Source of the DNA: Tillus elongatus
Taxonomy: Eukaryota > Arthropoda > Insecta > Coleoptera > Cleridae
NCBI GenBank assembly: GCA_964006375.1
Contig: OZ023266.1
Coordinates: 157,975,792 to 158,039,791, forward strand
Length of the DNA: 64,000 bases
Direction of reading: 5' to 3'
The position numbers and the translations under genes were made by a program. Under the pieces are notes generated by a model. It saw only the letters and a program-made list of their open reading frames with translations. It ran no database searches and had not been told where the DNA came from. Below, piece after piece: positions 11,230 through 25,505 of the stretch; within the stretch, counting starts at the first letter, position 1; the number at the start of each line of letters is the position of its first letter.

Positions 11230-11428
11230 TTTTTTTTATTTGCTTTTGCACTTCTTTTGTATGCACTTCTGGATAACGATATGACTTTGTGTAAACGGGT
11301 ATTTCATCTTTTGTTCGAATTCTATGTTTTATTTCATTAGTAAAAGTTAGGGGTTTATTTTCATGATGAAAAATATGTTCGTATTCTTTTATTAACTTCA
11401 ATATTTCCCGTTTTTCCTCGGAATTCAT
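11230..11428 (-). pseudogene. pol: N-terminal segment of pol/RT, out of frame by one base
   Basis: It encodes the start of a Ty3/gypsy RT module (KREILKLIKEYEHIF, then a segment ending KSYRYPEVHTKEVQKQI). The frame is lost at about 11229-11237, where the minus strand has nine consecutive A. Removing one base would rejoin the main RT frame, so this is either a one-base insertion, a sequencing or assembly error in a homopolymer, or a slippery site. The open frame begins upstream of the ATG at 11428 (NFKFDLSKIRTNH), implying translation by frameshift from the protease frame rather than a new start. Confidence 0.8.
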
Positions 11429-11469
11429 GTGATTAGTGCGAATTTTTGATAAATCGAACTTAAAATTGT

Positions 11470-12150
11470 CTACATATACGTGTTAAAATTAGAACTGTGT
11501 GTCTGCTCGTATTCATCGAACATTTCTACAGATATTGGTTCATTAAATTTTAAAGTCACCGCATCTTCCGATGGGTTAAGAATAGTACAAATTGCCTTAT
11601 AATTACGTACCGTAGTAACGCATTGTGGTATTTCCAAGTTTTTAATTTTTGTATATGGAATAATCACTTCGCCTTCCTTAACATTTTTTACATCTATTTT
11701 TATTACCTGTTCGGATCTCGGTTGTACTACTATCCAATTCGTACAACGAGCATTGTTTCCTATTTTATGATAATAAATATTTACTTTTCCATTTGGGAAT
11801 ATAAGCTTGTTAGTTTTAAAATCTATCGAAGCGTTCAATAGTTTTAAATTATCTAAGCCTAGGAGGCAATCAAAATTATTATGAAAATCAAATAAGTAGA
11901 ATTTTAGTGACGTGCCCTTTTTTTGTGCAAACACTTTTGAGCAAGGCACTAATGTGCTATATTTTTCTACAGATGTTCCATGTACCGTGGACACCTGGAA
12001 AGGGTCATTTTTAATTGACCTGGAGTAAAATGCATTTGCGATTTCTGGTTTTATAAATGACCTCGTGCTCCCTGAGTCAACGAGCACCCTTAAATTATTT
12101 TCCGTCCAGATGACGTAAGGTAGTTCGCTAGCGTTATCTGTTAAATTCAT
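11470..12150 (-). CDS. pro: Retroviral-type aspartic protease domain protein
   Basis: 226 codons. It has the aspartic protease active-site motif DSG (LVDSGSTRSFI, residues ~19-29) and a downstream hydrophobic/Gly block (DCLLGLDNL), as in gypsy-type protease. It processes Gag and Pol. The start overlaps the gag stop as TAATG (12152-12148), a stop-start overlap suited to reinitiation or frameshift coupling. The stop at 11470 precedes the pol frame, which is open just downstream in a different phase, so Pol is probably made as a fusion by frameshifting. Confidence 0.85.
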   Translation of the reverse strand: MNLTDNASELPYVIWTENNLRVLVDSGSTRSFIKPEIANAFYSRSIKNDPFQVSTVHGTSVEKYSTLVPCSKVFAQKKGTSLKFYLFDFHNNFDCLLGLDNLKLLNASIDFKTNKLIFPNGKVNIYYHKIGNNARCTNWIVVQPRSEQVIKIDVKNVKEGEVIIPYTKIKNLEIPQCVTTVRNYKAICTILNPSEDAVTLKFNEPISVEMFDEYEQTHSSNFNTYM

Positions 12151-13295
12151 TATTGAGAAGTTTGGTTTTCCGAGGCACTGTTTTCTAAAAAATAATTTTC
12201 TTCAGGAAACTCGATCGAAGGCCCTGCTGTGTCAGGTTCTTCGATATTATGTAGCTCTTGTATGTTTGCTCTTGGCTGATTTTGCCTATAATTGTGATTT
12301 TGAAAGGTATTTCTTGTCGAAATACTCATTGGTGTAGGTTTAAAATAATTTCTGTTTTCGTTACCTCTAAAAACATTTGAATTTTGATTTGGAAATTGGT
12401 TTCCTCTAGGGAAATTTGGTACATTATTAAAATGTTGCCTTTGATTAAAATGGGCTTGTGAGTTATGGGGATAATTTGTTAATTGAGGTGGCGAATTTTG
12501 CACCCTTGGTTTGTAATTAGTATTTTGATTATTTTGATATCTAAATTTTGGACGTATATTTGGTTTTTCAGCCTTGTTAATTTCTAATTGAAAATCATTG
12601 GTTAACATATTTAAAGCCGTATTTAAATCTATAGGATTTTTAGTCCTCATAAGAGATCCAATCGGTTCTTTTAAACCACGTAATAATATGCGGAGTGCAA
12701 ATTTACGAAAATAACCTACTAAGATATTTGCCTCGATTTCAGTACAATGTGTAGTTAAATATGCAGTTTGTAAGTTAAGTAAATGCTGTAACCGGTTATA
12801 AAAATCAAACGGCGTTTCATTGTGCGCCTGTTTGCATTCAGTCATTTCAATATTTAAACTATAACAGTCTCTTTTATCTGCGTACGTGCATAACAGAGCC
12901 CTTTTTAAATCTGCCCAATTTTCGACAGCACAGGAGGAGATATTTATAGCAGCTTCTCCCTTGATTTTTGACAAAATGCTAGACATCAAATATTCATTTT
13001 GAAAGTCCTCAACATTTTCTAAATTATAAAATTTATTAACTAATTTTTCTGCGATGTTTATAAATCGCGGTAATAATTCTGTTTCTCCGCTAAATTCAGG
13101 TAACATGTTAAGATACTCTGACCTTAGAGCAGGAGTTTCATTTTGGTTTACTGCCATTTTAATTATATTTACTTGATTGGTTATTTTATTAGAATTTATA
13201 ATTATATTACTTTGATTTTTTCCTATATCTAATGAGCTAGAATCAGAATCCGAACTATCAGAGTTATAATGAGAATTAGGCTCCCTATAAGACAT
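12150..13295 (-). CDS. gag: Gag structural protein
   Basis: 381 codons with an intact frame. A Ser/Asp-rich N-terminus (SDSSDSDSSSLD) is followed by a helical capsid-like region (residues ~50-240, with LPEFSGE, YADKRD, PFDFYNRLQHLL, ILLRGLKEP). The C-terminus is Asn/Gln/Arg-rich (NQNTNYKPR, FRGNENRNYF). There is no CCHC zinc knuckle; errantivirus Gag commonly lacks one and uses a basic, low-complexity tail to bind RNA. It is the first ORF after the primer-binding site and overlaps the protease start by one base. It forms the particle in the cytoplasm. Confidence 0.88.
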   Translation of the reverse strand: MSYREPNSHYNSDSSDSDSSSLDIGKNQSNIIINSNKITNQVNIIKMAVNQNETPALRSEYLNMLPEFSGETELLPRFINIAEKLVNKFYNLENVEDFQNEYLMSSILSKIKGEAAINISSCAVENWADLKRALLCTYADKRDCYSLNIEMTECKQAHNETPFDFYNRLQHLLNLQTAYLTTHCTEIEANILVGYFRKFALRILLRGLKEPIGSLMRTKNPIDLNTALNMLTNDFQLEINKAEKPNIRPKFRYQNNQNTNYKPRVQNSPPQLTNYPHNSQAHFNQRQHFNNVPNFPRGNQFPNQNSNVFRGNENRNYFKPTPMSISTRNTFQNHNYRQNQPRANIQELHNIEEPDTAGPSIEFPEENYFLENSASENQTSQ

Positions 13296-13528
13296 AAAGG
13301 TACTTACAGCAAAATAATCAATACTGCCATAGGTCCTGATATTCTTTCAGCACACACAGGAGTATCTTCTCAGAACTGGTTCGTTTGTTGCTCGATGCAC
13401 TGTAACACTTGTTACTGAGTCTCTAACACTTCACTTAGCTACTCAATCCACCAAGTGTGTTAGAAAGTTCGATAGCTAATTAATCGTAAAAACGAATCAA
13501 ATATTATCAATATATTCGATTAGCTATA

Positions 13529-13542
13529 CTACCGACTGCGCC

Positions 13543-13543
<1 letters not shown>
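13529..13543 (-). promoter_or_regulatory. Primer-binding site matching tRNA-Ser
   Basis: Minus-strand TGGCGCAGTCGGTAG is the reverse complement of CTACCGACTGCGCCA, the 3' end of insect tRNA-Ser(UCN) including CCA, as I recall that tRNA. It lies at the inner edge of the 5' LTR and shares its first T with the last base of the LTR. It primes minus-strand DNA synthesis. Confidence 0.8.

Positions 13544-14244
<701 letters not shown>

Positions 14245-14302
<58 letters not shown>
14245..14302. repeat. (TA)n microsatellite
   Basis: About 57 bp of pure TA. Confidence 0.95.
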
Positions 14303-14305
<3 letters not shown>

Positions 14306-14749
14306 CTTGCCTTTTTAAATTTTGTTTGCCCTGGCTCTGCTCTGCTCTGTCTCAGAAGTCGGTTCTAAATTTGGAGCGAAAGGACTGCTATTTGCAATTA
14401 AATCTTATGTCTAAGTATGCCCAAAGAAATACGTTGTCATTTTAATTCCTAACAAAAATAATTTTATTTTTATTTACTGAAAATTCTAGAATTTTGCCTT
14501 AAACGGATCCTCTACTATTAAATTTACAAACAAATTTTACTATTAATTATTGACAGGATTATTATCTTTTTATGTTTACAAAAATTGACAAATATTGTTT
14601 TTAATTTACTCATTTGATACACTTCGCGCCCTCTATGATTTCGTTTTTGAATTATCGTTGGAATTTGGTTTGGATTTCTGTTTATATATTTAAATTTTTG
14701 CAGCTACCATAAAACATGTATTGCTTGTCAAAAGATTGACAGTTTTTCT
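14303..14749. other. Unclassified, low-copy-looking sequence
   Basis: No match to any repeat family seen elsewhere in the window and no clear coding content. Confidence 0.3.
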
Positions 14750-14951
14750 ATGGATTTCGATACCTTGAATCCGATGGCTGATTTTGGTGTATGTTTTAAC
14801 GTTATTTTACCATAATACACTACTCATTTGGTTGCTTTTCTTGTATTCGATGATTTAATCTGTTTCTTTCTGTTATTTCTAGGATAAATGGGTCTTGTTA
14901 ACACACAAAATTTGTTTAAATATCCATATTTTAGCTGGCTGGGAAAAATGA
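14750..14951 (+). other. Candidate two-exon coding fragment (weak)
   Basis: An ATG at 14750 opens 13 codons (MDFDTLNPMADFG) ending at a strong 5' splice consensus GTATGT (14789). 94 bp downstream, a pyrimidine-rich tract ends in AG (14881-14882), and the joined frame stays open for 22 more codons before TGA at 14949-14951. A 94-bp intron is a normal insect size. I do not recognise the product, and splice-like signals arise by chance in AT-rich DNA. Confidence 0.15.
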
Positions 14952-15713
14952 CGCTGTTTACTAGGCGTTCTATCAACAACAACGTCTTCATTAAAACGGA
15001 AAACAGATATTTTCGGAAAATTTAATCTCGAAGCCGTTTCCTGTTCCTGTATTAAAATCATGTCAAACTGTCTGGAAATTAATTTCAATGTTCAAGGTTT
15101 TGGTTTTTTTCTTGGCCTTCGCTGTATAAACTATCCAGCCAGTGGAGTATGGAAAAATTTTCTTTCATCTCTTGACAGGTAGGTCTAATTTAGAGACCTG
15201 CCAAATTAAAATCCTGCACTTTAGTTACATTCACAGTGTAAAAGTTCCTACATTAACACATGACATTTGTAAAACTTAACTTATTTTAAATATAAAGAAT
15301 CATTTAACTTTAAAACGAAAAACACCTTAAATATTCAATTCTGGATTATAAGTCTTTTCAACACCACTGTCGTCCTTTGGAGTTTGAATATTTCATTTCT
15401 TATAAAATATACAGAGTGTTTTTCATTCTTATTTTAAATTACATTTGTTAGTAAACATCTTTTGAACATAATTCTTTGGCTTAAAATGACTTGTTTTTAA
15501 TTTTCAAGCTATACACACCTTTAGGCATGTAGCTTATTAATCTCTTTACTAATATTATTCCAAATTGTTTAGGTTATAAAATTTTAAAATTGTTATTATT
15601 GATCTTTTAAATGAATCATTGCTTTCTAGCTATCATTTCTTTTAATTAACCAGCACTAAATACCCACAATAAAGAATATGTCTGGTTATTAATGTGTCTT
15701 ATTTTTGTTTTAG
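14952..15713. other. Unclassified sequence between candidate exons
   Basis: AT-rich, no repeat family recognised, no RNA gene. A host intron is possible but unsupported. Confidence 0.3.
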
Positions 15714-15784
15714 TTTGGATAAATGCCGCCTATTATGGGTATGGATACAATTCACAAAAGAGTACATACACATCACGTGCAAAC
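15714..15784 (+). other. Candidate internal exon (weak)
   Basis: 71 bp are bounded by a pyrimidine-rich acceptor (tcttatttttgttttag) and a consensus donor (ACC|GTAAGT). All three forward frames are largely open; one contains an ATG ([21 protein letters not shown]). The surrounding sequence is not repeated elsewhere in the window. The product is not recognised. Confidence 0.25.
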
Positions 15785-15838
15785 CGTAAGTATCATTTTG
15801 ACTGTTTATCTTTGGTCAAGTTCTAGTAATAATATTGC

Positions 15839-15963
<125 letters not shown>

Positions 15964-16503
15964 ATCCAACCGATAAATCTAATTTTTCTTAACAAAAAAT
16001 TAAAAAGCATTTTTTAAACCGCAATATCTTTCAAATTGTTTACGTGATTGAAACGAAAATTTCCAATTTAAAAGAACATAGGTATACGTGGTTGTGTAGC
16101 AATCAAGTTTTTTGATCAAAGAAGAATATAGTTATTTGAAACTAATAATAAAATAATCATCGACATCACCTCAAATTCTGTAATGTCATATATACAATGT
16201 GGAACAAAGGCGAGTTACAGGAATGGGAGTACACCAATATCAGTAAATTAGCTCCAAAATCACATACACATATTGTGTTTATATTTGGATTGTCACCGTC
16301 ACGTGCTGATTGTCTAAATCCCAATGACGATGTACACGTGACATAACTATATGCTGTTAATTCGCTAGACCGTGCTAATTTATGGGGTAAACATTAGCTT
16401 CAGTCGCATCACTAACAAGTAGCACCGTGCGATCGAACATTCGTAGATATAACATATCTACAGTCCTAATTTTGCGAATCATGGGAGCTTTCACCTCCTC
16501 GTA
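15964..16503. other. Unclassified sequence
   Basis: Nothing recognised apart from the TA dinucleotide at 16502-16503, which is the left target site of the mariner element. Confidence 0.35.
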
Positions 16504-18522
16504 CACGGCGAGTATTATAAATGATAACCCCCTTTTATTTTCGTTATTTCTGGGCGAATTGATTCGTTCAAACACTTATTTTGAACAATTTTTAACGTAG
16601 TTTCTGATTCTGCTATCGCTTTTCAAGAATTTTGAAAGATCTACGAGGCGGAACAGAAAAATATATTTTTAAATAGAACACCCTGTATTTGTTTACATAT
16701 TATAGTTTGTCGATTTTTTCTGATTACAAAAATATATAGTTATAACACATTTGAATAAGCAGTTTTTAAGTTATGATGAAATATGTAAAAGGACAAATCT
16801 GTTTACGTATTACTCAATAATACACGAAGTAGCCTTTGGAAATAAAATTTTAATTTTGTATACAAACGTCAAACTATTAGTTTATCCTAAAAATATGATT
16901 TGTCAATAATTAGTAAATTATTATACAAAACTAGCTAAGATATCTATTTAATGATTGTCACAACAAAATATATAACGAAACCATACACAAGGAAACAAAT
17001 AAAATAAAAGTATAAAAATTAGAAAATAATATAAAGATATACATTGAATCTTCTACATAACTTCCGTTGTTTTCTAAGCATTTGAAACATCGCCGTAAAA
17101 AATTTGATCGCACATCTTCAAATACCGCTGCATTTTCGTTAAAAGAATTTATTTCTCGTCGTATAAGCTGTTTTAATTGCACAGTGTCCCCCGACAGTTC
17201 TTCACTATAAATATTGTTCTTGAGAGCACCCCAAAGGAAACAATCTAGCGTATTTAAATCGGGGCTTTTAGCCAGCCAATGGATGGGACCATTTTTTCCT
17301 ATCCAGAGGTCATATTTTTAGTTTAAGCAGTTCGTCACAAGTCTCACGGTATGTGGGGGAGCTCCGTCTTGCTGCCAGATTGCTCTTAAATTTAGAATAT
17401 CTGGCAAGTCATCCAAATTTTCCGCAACTTGCTCTTGTAGCAAATGGAGATAAACTACACCTGTGAGATCTGTATGTGAAAAAAATGGACCAATTATTTT
17501 ATTTTGGTTTATCCCACACCACACATTGGCAGTTTTACGTCCTTGTATTTTTATTTGCTTTACCATATGTGGATTTTCTGTAGCCCAATGATGTTTGTTA
17601 TGTCTATTAAACAAACCAGCTGTAGAAAAGGACGACCCATCAGCCCAAAACACATTTCGCAAAAAATCATTGTTTTCATTATATTTTTCAATAATTTGTT
17701 GGCAAAACAGTATTATCTGTCGACTAAAATTTTCGGTTAAGTGTTGAACAGGAAGAATGTGAAAAGGTTTATACTTATTTCTTTTTAAAAGTTGCATAAC
17801 GCTGCTTTGGCTTACATTTAAATCTTTATCTACAAAATCAGTAGACCGACGTGGCTCTTCTATAACCGATAATAGAATATTCATTTGTATTTCCTCGTTT
17901 TTCTTCTATTTGCATTCTTTATGAATTTGTGTCACAAGATTTATTGTAAATTTTCTTGAATGTTCCTTTACCAGGCACAGTCTCATTCGGATACAGTCTT
18001 CTAAACTCCCGTTGTGAAGCAGTCATGTTTTTATTACAATATAAGAATATTTCTAAAATTCTACGCCTATTCTCTAAACTATGGTAAGGCATGATCGCTT
18101 TTTTGCACACAATAAAGATTCCTAATAGAAAAAGCACTAACAAATCTTAACCTTTTTGACGTTTATACAAAGTTAAAATTTTATTTCCAAAGGCTACTTC
18201 GTATATTGTTGAGTAATACGTAAACAGATTTGTCGTTTTACATATTTCATCATAACTTAAAAACTGCTTATCCAAATGTGCTATAACTATATATTTTTGT
18301 AACCAGAAAAAATCGACAAATTATAATATGTAAAAAAAATACAGGTGTTCCATTAAAAAAATATATTTTTTGTTCCACCTCGTACAGTTTTCAAAATTCT
18401 TGAAAAGCGATAGCAGATTCAGAAACTACGTTAAAAAAATTTCAAAATAAGTTTTTGAACGGATCAATTTGCCTAGAAATAACGAAAATAAAAGGGTGTT
18501 ATCATTTATAATACTCGCCCTG
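16504..18522 (-). mobile_element. Mariner-superfamily element, broken transposase
   Basis: About 2.02 kb flanked by TA on both sides (16502-16503 and 18523-18524). The terminal inverted repeats are long (~370 bp): the left starts cacggcgagtattataaatg and the right ends, on the reverse strand, cagggcgagtattataaatg. They share caaagg(c)tacttcg and gtaatacgtaaacag blocks at their inner ends. The left terminal base pattern (cac for cag) is altered. It holds one transposase pseudogene on the minus strand. Confidence 0.88.
16958..18092 (-). pseudogene. Mariner-superfamily transposase, frameshifted with internal stops
   Basis: The likely start is the ATG at 18092 (MPYHSLENRRRILE), giving an N-terminal helix-turn-helix type DNA-binding region. 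A frame break follows near 17890-17935 and the frame then resumes. The first catalytic Asp lies in FWADGSSF and the second in WQQDGAPPH; an in-frame TAA follows 11 codons after GAPPH (17318-17320). The same frame then continues to the third Asp in SPDLNTLDCFLWG. Counting the stop, 40 residues separate Asp2 and Asp3, close to the DD41D pattern of the element at 22425. Cut-and-paste transposase at TA sites; inactive as read. Confidence 0.85.
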
Positions 18523-18524
18523 TA

Positions 18525-19318
18525 CTTATCAGCCGCTAATAAATAGTTCACCTGCTAGAAATAGGAAAACTTAAAACTCAACCAAGATATTCACGTTTTT
18601 TTTTGCAAATCATTTACTCTTTAAGGCAGGATATTCACGTTTTTTTCTTTGTTGAAAATCCTATCTATCAGAGTTATGTTATAATAGATTATAGTATGAT
18701 GTATATTTTTCCCGCGCAAATTACAAAAGGTCTGGCCGCAGCAAGTGCGTTATGATAGTTAATTTTCATAACTGTTTTAATAGCAAATATATTTTATTTT
18801 TCCTGAAAGGCTTCACATATGGTTAACAGTATGACCTTTGTAGTAGAAACAATGTACGATATTTCATGAATAAAGTACCAATTTTTTCAAAAATAAACTA
18901 AAAATGTTCCCGAAAAAACTGGTTTAATTTTCCTGGCCATCCTCTTCAAGCTATTTATGCATCTGTCATATTTTTTTATTTACAAAAGTTGGTCTAATTA
19001 TATTTTTCTACGAAAGTTTGCTCAACAATTTTGTTTTCCAGAAACTCTAAAATATATTTTTCATAACTTATTTATATTAAGATTACTTATTAATTAGCAG
19101 CACTAAACAATTTTTTTTACAAAAAATGATTCCTATGAAAATACGAAAAACATACAACGCAAACTGACTAAATATTTTTTACACGTAAATTTTCTGAAAA
19201 AAAGAGATAAAATTCAAATTATGTACATATACCTAATCTGTAATTAAAATTGTTTTTTCTCTTTTCACAGAAATTAGAGCTATTAGAAGTAAAGAATATA
19301 ATAAAATATAAAAAAAGT
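18525..19318. repeat. Partial GCAGCAAG-family copy and unclassified AT-rich DNA
   Basis: A copy starts at 18732 (ctggccgcagcaagtgcgtt) and runs with the family body to about 18935. The remainder is AT-rich and unassigned. Confidence 0.5.
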
Positions 19319-19628
19319 CTGGACGCAGAAATTATGGTAGTGAGTTTTCCTAAAAATGTTTTTAATAGCAAATAGGTATATCTTTTTTTTAAAGAAAGCT
19401 GGTATGAAATTTGGTTAACAGTATAATCTATATAGAAGAAACAATGTAAGATATCTCGTCAAAATAACTTTACTGTTTGAGAATGTACAAAAATCTTCCG
19501 AAAATAAAATAAAATTGTTTCCGAAAACACTGGTTTCCTGGCCAACGAACTTTAGGTTAATAGCAAATTAACCTACGAAAAAAATATTTTATGAAAAATC
19601 GCTACCATAACGCACTTGCTGAGTTCCG
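19319..19628. mobile_element. GCAGCAAG-family inverted-repeat element (diverged copy)
   Basis: The left end is ctggacgcag, with the following caagtgcg lost. The right end is the inverted form, cgctaccataacgcacttgctg. The body matches the complete copy at 20925. Length ~310 bp. No coding capacity; MITE-like. Confidence 0.7.
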
Positions 19629-19875
19629 AATTTATTTTCTTACAGACATGCATTATATTTCGATGGAAAATGCCAAAAGTGCAATAATATAAGGCGTGTT
19701 CGATTAAGAAAAAAAAATGTTCTCACTAGCGACTTATGGGCCATCCTGGTGGTAAAAATAATTTTATAAGATGAAGCTCCAGGCACCGTATAAGTAACGT
19801 ATACATTTTTTTCTCGTACCTTGTATAATAATAATGGATGTATTGAGCTTTACCCTAGAAATGTGTCAGCCTGTA
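19629..19875. repeat. Composite repeat: element end cggcccataagtc type
   Basis: It contains a block that recurs at 45480-45600 (inverted) and 59760-59900: aaaatgcaataa-ataaggcgtgttcgatt, then a run of A, then cgacttatgggcca-cctg. The end gacttatgggccacctgtg resembles a mariner-type terminal repeat. In two of the three copies it lies directly beside a GCAGCAAG-family terminus. Confidence 0.5.
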
Positions 19876-19884
19876 TATATGAAA

Positions 19885-19985
19885 ACAGATAAAAACTCAA
19901 ACTAACCCGGATATGGGTTCTATGGGGCCTAGTTCGCGCTCATTTGAAGATATATTTTCAAAAGTCACTAAAATTATATCCAACT
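19885..19985 (+). repeat. Copy of the GACCCCGGATATG repeat
   Basis: Reads acccggatatgggttctatg, then gcgctcatttgaaga. Right part missing. Confidence 0.55.
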
Positions 19986-20051
19986 CTATGTGTAAAATTG
20001 TGATGGCCAAAAACAAAGATGAATGCAAGAAGAAAAGCATGCCTATATTTC

Positions 20052-20105
20052 TATTTTCTTTTATGACATGTGTTATAGAATTAACACATGTCATAAAAGA
20101 AAATA
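20052..20105. repeat. Perfect hairpin, 24-bp arms, 6-nt loop
   Basis: Arms 20052-20075 and 20082-20105 are exact reverse complements (left arm tattttcttttatgacatgt...; loop tagaat). Such short-loop perfect hairpins can arise by template switching or be part of a foldback element. Confidence 0.9.
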
Positions 20106-20464
20106 TTTATTTCCACGTCACTTTTAGAGTAGATCTGACATTTCCCAAATTAATTTGTCAGTTGAATATGACATGTACTGTTGCCATGAACTATTATGCA
20201 CTATTGTATTATAAGAATCTTGTTTTTTTTTTGGAATACGAAAGCTTATTTTACTGTTTAAACATTTTCCGATCCCTTAACCTGAAATGTTCTTTTTTGT
20301 CTATAAAATTACATCAATTGTGTTTATCATACAAAAATATTTCGTCTTGTGTCCTCATTTGGCCTCTAGAGTAACCGAATTTTTTCCTTTTAACTTAGAA
20401 ATACAAATTTCATTACATAGTTTAGCTTTTTATATAAGCCCTTGTACCAAATTTTAATACTATA
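20106..20464. other. Unclassified sequence
   Basis: The open frame at 19913-20374 crosses the hairpin and has no recognisable domain. I see no gene here. Confidence 0.35.
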
Positions 20465-20779
20465 CTACATAGACTTGGAGACTACTTCTCTGGCTTCACT
20501 GTTAGGTTTCGTGAAAGGCGTAGCCAGAGCGTAAGCTAACTGGAGCAAGAGGCCCTTATGAATTCTAGATGTTCTCCGATGGTTTTCAACGTTCTTGTGA
20601 CTAGTTTCGCTGCTTGACAACATTCTCAACCAGCCATACCGGTCACATAAACGTTGAAGAACATCTATAATTCATAAGGGCCTCTTGCTCCAGTTAGATT
20701 AGGCGCTGGCTACGCCCTTCACCTACAGAAACGAAACACAAGAGTGAAGCCAGAGAAGTAGTCTTTCAAGTCTATGTAG
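20465..20779. mobile_element. Foldback MITE, family CTACATAGACTTGGAGAC
   Basis: 315 bp with long inverted repeats. The left starts ctacatagacttggagacta and the right ends in its inverse (tagtctttcaagtctatgtag). The arms include cttctctggcttcac and aactggagcaagaggccctt with their complements. A second copy is at 43321-43580. There is no ORF; transposase must come from an unidentified autonomous partner. Confidence 0.85.
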
Positions 20780-20817
20780 CATGGAGAAGTTTCACCAAGT
20801 AAGGGCGACAACAATCA

Positions 20818-20924
20818 ATGATCTGACCCCGGATATGTGTTCTAGGGGACCTAGTTCGCGTTGATTTGAAGAAAGTTTCAATCTCCTCATTAGTAATTTT
20901 TTTCAAGATAATTCACTAAAAAGT
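20818..20924 (+). repeat. Copy of the GACCCCGGATATG repeat
   Basis: Reads gaccccggatatgtgttcta, ggacctagttcgcg, tctcctcattagtaattttt. It runs directly into the GCAGCAAG-family element that follows. Confidence 0.65.
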
Positions 20925-21234
20925 CTGGACGCAGCAAGTGCGTCATGAATTTTCATTAAAATGTTTTAAATAGCAAATGTGTGTTTTTTTTTAAGAAAGT
21001 AGGCATCAAATTTGGTGACCAGTATAACCTACATAGTAGAAACAATGTATCATATTTCATCAAAATAACTTTATTGTTTGAAGATGTACAAAAAAATTTC
21101 GAAAATAAACTTAAAATGTTCCCGAAAAAAGAGGTTCCTGGCCAACGAACCTCATAGGTTAATAGCAAATTGAACTATTCAAATTTGAAGCTTCTAATAA
21201 AAATTCGCTGCTATAACGCACTTGCTGCGTCCAG
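20925..21234. mobile_element. GCAGCAAG-family inverted-repeat element, complete copy
   Basis: 310 bp. The left end is ctggacgcagcaagtgcgtc and the right end is the inverse, ataacgcacttgctgcgtcc. The terminal inverted repeats are ~30-40 bp. The body carries caggcatcaaatttggt, gtagaaacaatgta and ggttaatagcaaatt, which recur at 5130, 19319, 45602 and 59177. Non-autonomous DNA transposon is the likeliest class. Confidence 0.8.
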
Positions 21235-22095
21235 AATTTCTTTTCTTACAAACATGCATTATAATTTTGTGGTCGAAATTCGATACATTAACGGTCAGCT
21301 CAGAACTGGTACCGACCGGGATAATTCGACCGTCTAATTAAAACAAAGCATTGCTTAATCTATTTGAACTGAGCAAAGTTGATAAATGATTTGAGAAATG
21401 TTATATTTGTCTCCCTACCAAGGCCTACTAATGCAACTTTTATATGTCAAAAATTGAAAAAAATTAAGTTAACAACCATTATAACAAGTTCAGTCGTTTT
21501 GTTACAACTTAAGTATGTGTAATTGGTGTTCTTTTTTAGTTGTTACCATGGCTTTCTTTCTTTTTTTCATTAATTAATTAATATTCATAACATAAGTTAA
21601 ACTTCTGTGAAATAGTTAATAACAGTTAGTTTTTGATGAAATCTGGTAGGTAGCAATTATGAAGAATGGCGAATGCAGTGGCGTACGTCTTTTGTCCTAA
21701 AACTAACCCTAAACCTTGTTAATCATTTTTGAGATATGAAATTAGTTTTAATATGCCGTGATCGGATGGCATAAGAAAAAATTATTACAGGATCTATAGA
21801 CTTTTTCATTTTCTTTCTTTTGAGATGTGGTTTAAAAAAATCGCGTTATAAATACAAAAGTTGCGGGGTTCTCTAGATTAGATGGGCCACACAAATAAAC
21901 TTCTCTGAAATGGTTAATAATTCTTCTTTTTTGATGAAATTTGGTATATATCTATTTTGAGGGATGCCGAATGCAGTGTCGTACTTATTTTCTCCTTAAA
22001 AACAGCTCCAGCCCTTTTTCCCATTTTTTGACATAGAAAAACTGCATTGGTCAAGTGAGTTTTTCATCTTACATCCTTTGATCTTTTGTCATCAA

Positions 22096-22099
<4 letters not shown>
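21235..22099. repeat. Unclassified, with a diverged direct repeat
   Basis: Two related segments at about 21595-21710 and 21895-22010 share aaacttctgtgaaat-gttaataa, tttgatgaaat-tggta and gccgaatgcagtg-cgtact. The rest is unassigned. Confidence 0.45.

Positions 22100-22173
<74 letters not shown>
22100..22173. repeat. (TA)n microsatellite
   Basis: About 74 bp of pure TA. Confidence 0.95.
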
Positions 22174-22175
<2 letters not shown>

Positions 22176-22214
22176 TTTGGATTGTTGCACTACACTGTAA
22201 TCACTTAAATATAC

Positions 22215-22349
22215 ACTATATTTGTTTGCTGTACTTTCAGTAATTTGTTATTTGGTTACGTGGAGAGCAGTTTCGTGAATCGGGACGGTTCGAAACTGCA
22301 GTCCACGTAACCAAATAACAAATCACTGAAAGTACAACAAACAAATATA

Positions 22350-22351
<2 letters not shown>
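22215..22351. mobile_element. Small foldback element, 137 bp
   Basis: The arms start actatatttgtttgctgtac and end with the inverse; they pair over ~50 bp with about two mismatches, with a short centre around gcagtttcg. The right side abuts (TA)n. MITE-like. Confidence 0.8.

Positions 22352-22424
<73 letters not shown>
22352..22424. repeat. (TA)n microsatellite left of the mariner element
   Basis: About 73 bp of TA ending exactly at the element's terminal c. Confidence 0.95.

Positions 22425-25336
<2,912 letters not shown>

Positions 25337-25403
<67 letters not shown>
25337..25403. repeat. (TA)n microsatellite
   Basis: About 67 bp of TA. Confidence 0.95.
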
Positions 25404-25406
<3 letters not shown>

Positions 25407-25505
25407 TAAAATTGATCCATATGTGTTCTAGGGGGCTACAGCTTTTTCGAAATTCTAAAATCGCGATTCCTCATTAGTGAATTTTTTTCACTAGAAAGCA
25501 TGAAA
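25404..25505 (+). repeat. Copy of the GACCCCGGATATG repeat
   Basis: Diverged: attgatccatatgtgttcta, gggggctac, attcctcattagtgaattt. Directly after (TA)n, as at 5522. Confidence 0.55.

Noticed and set aside
19913..20374. 153-residue open frame
   Set aside because: It crosses a repeat copy and a perfect hairpin, has no recognisable domain, and its composition follows local AT bias.
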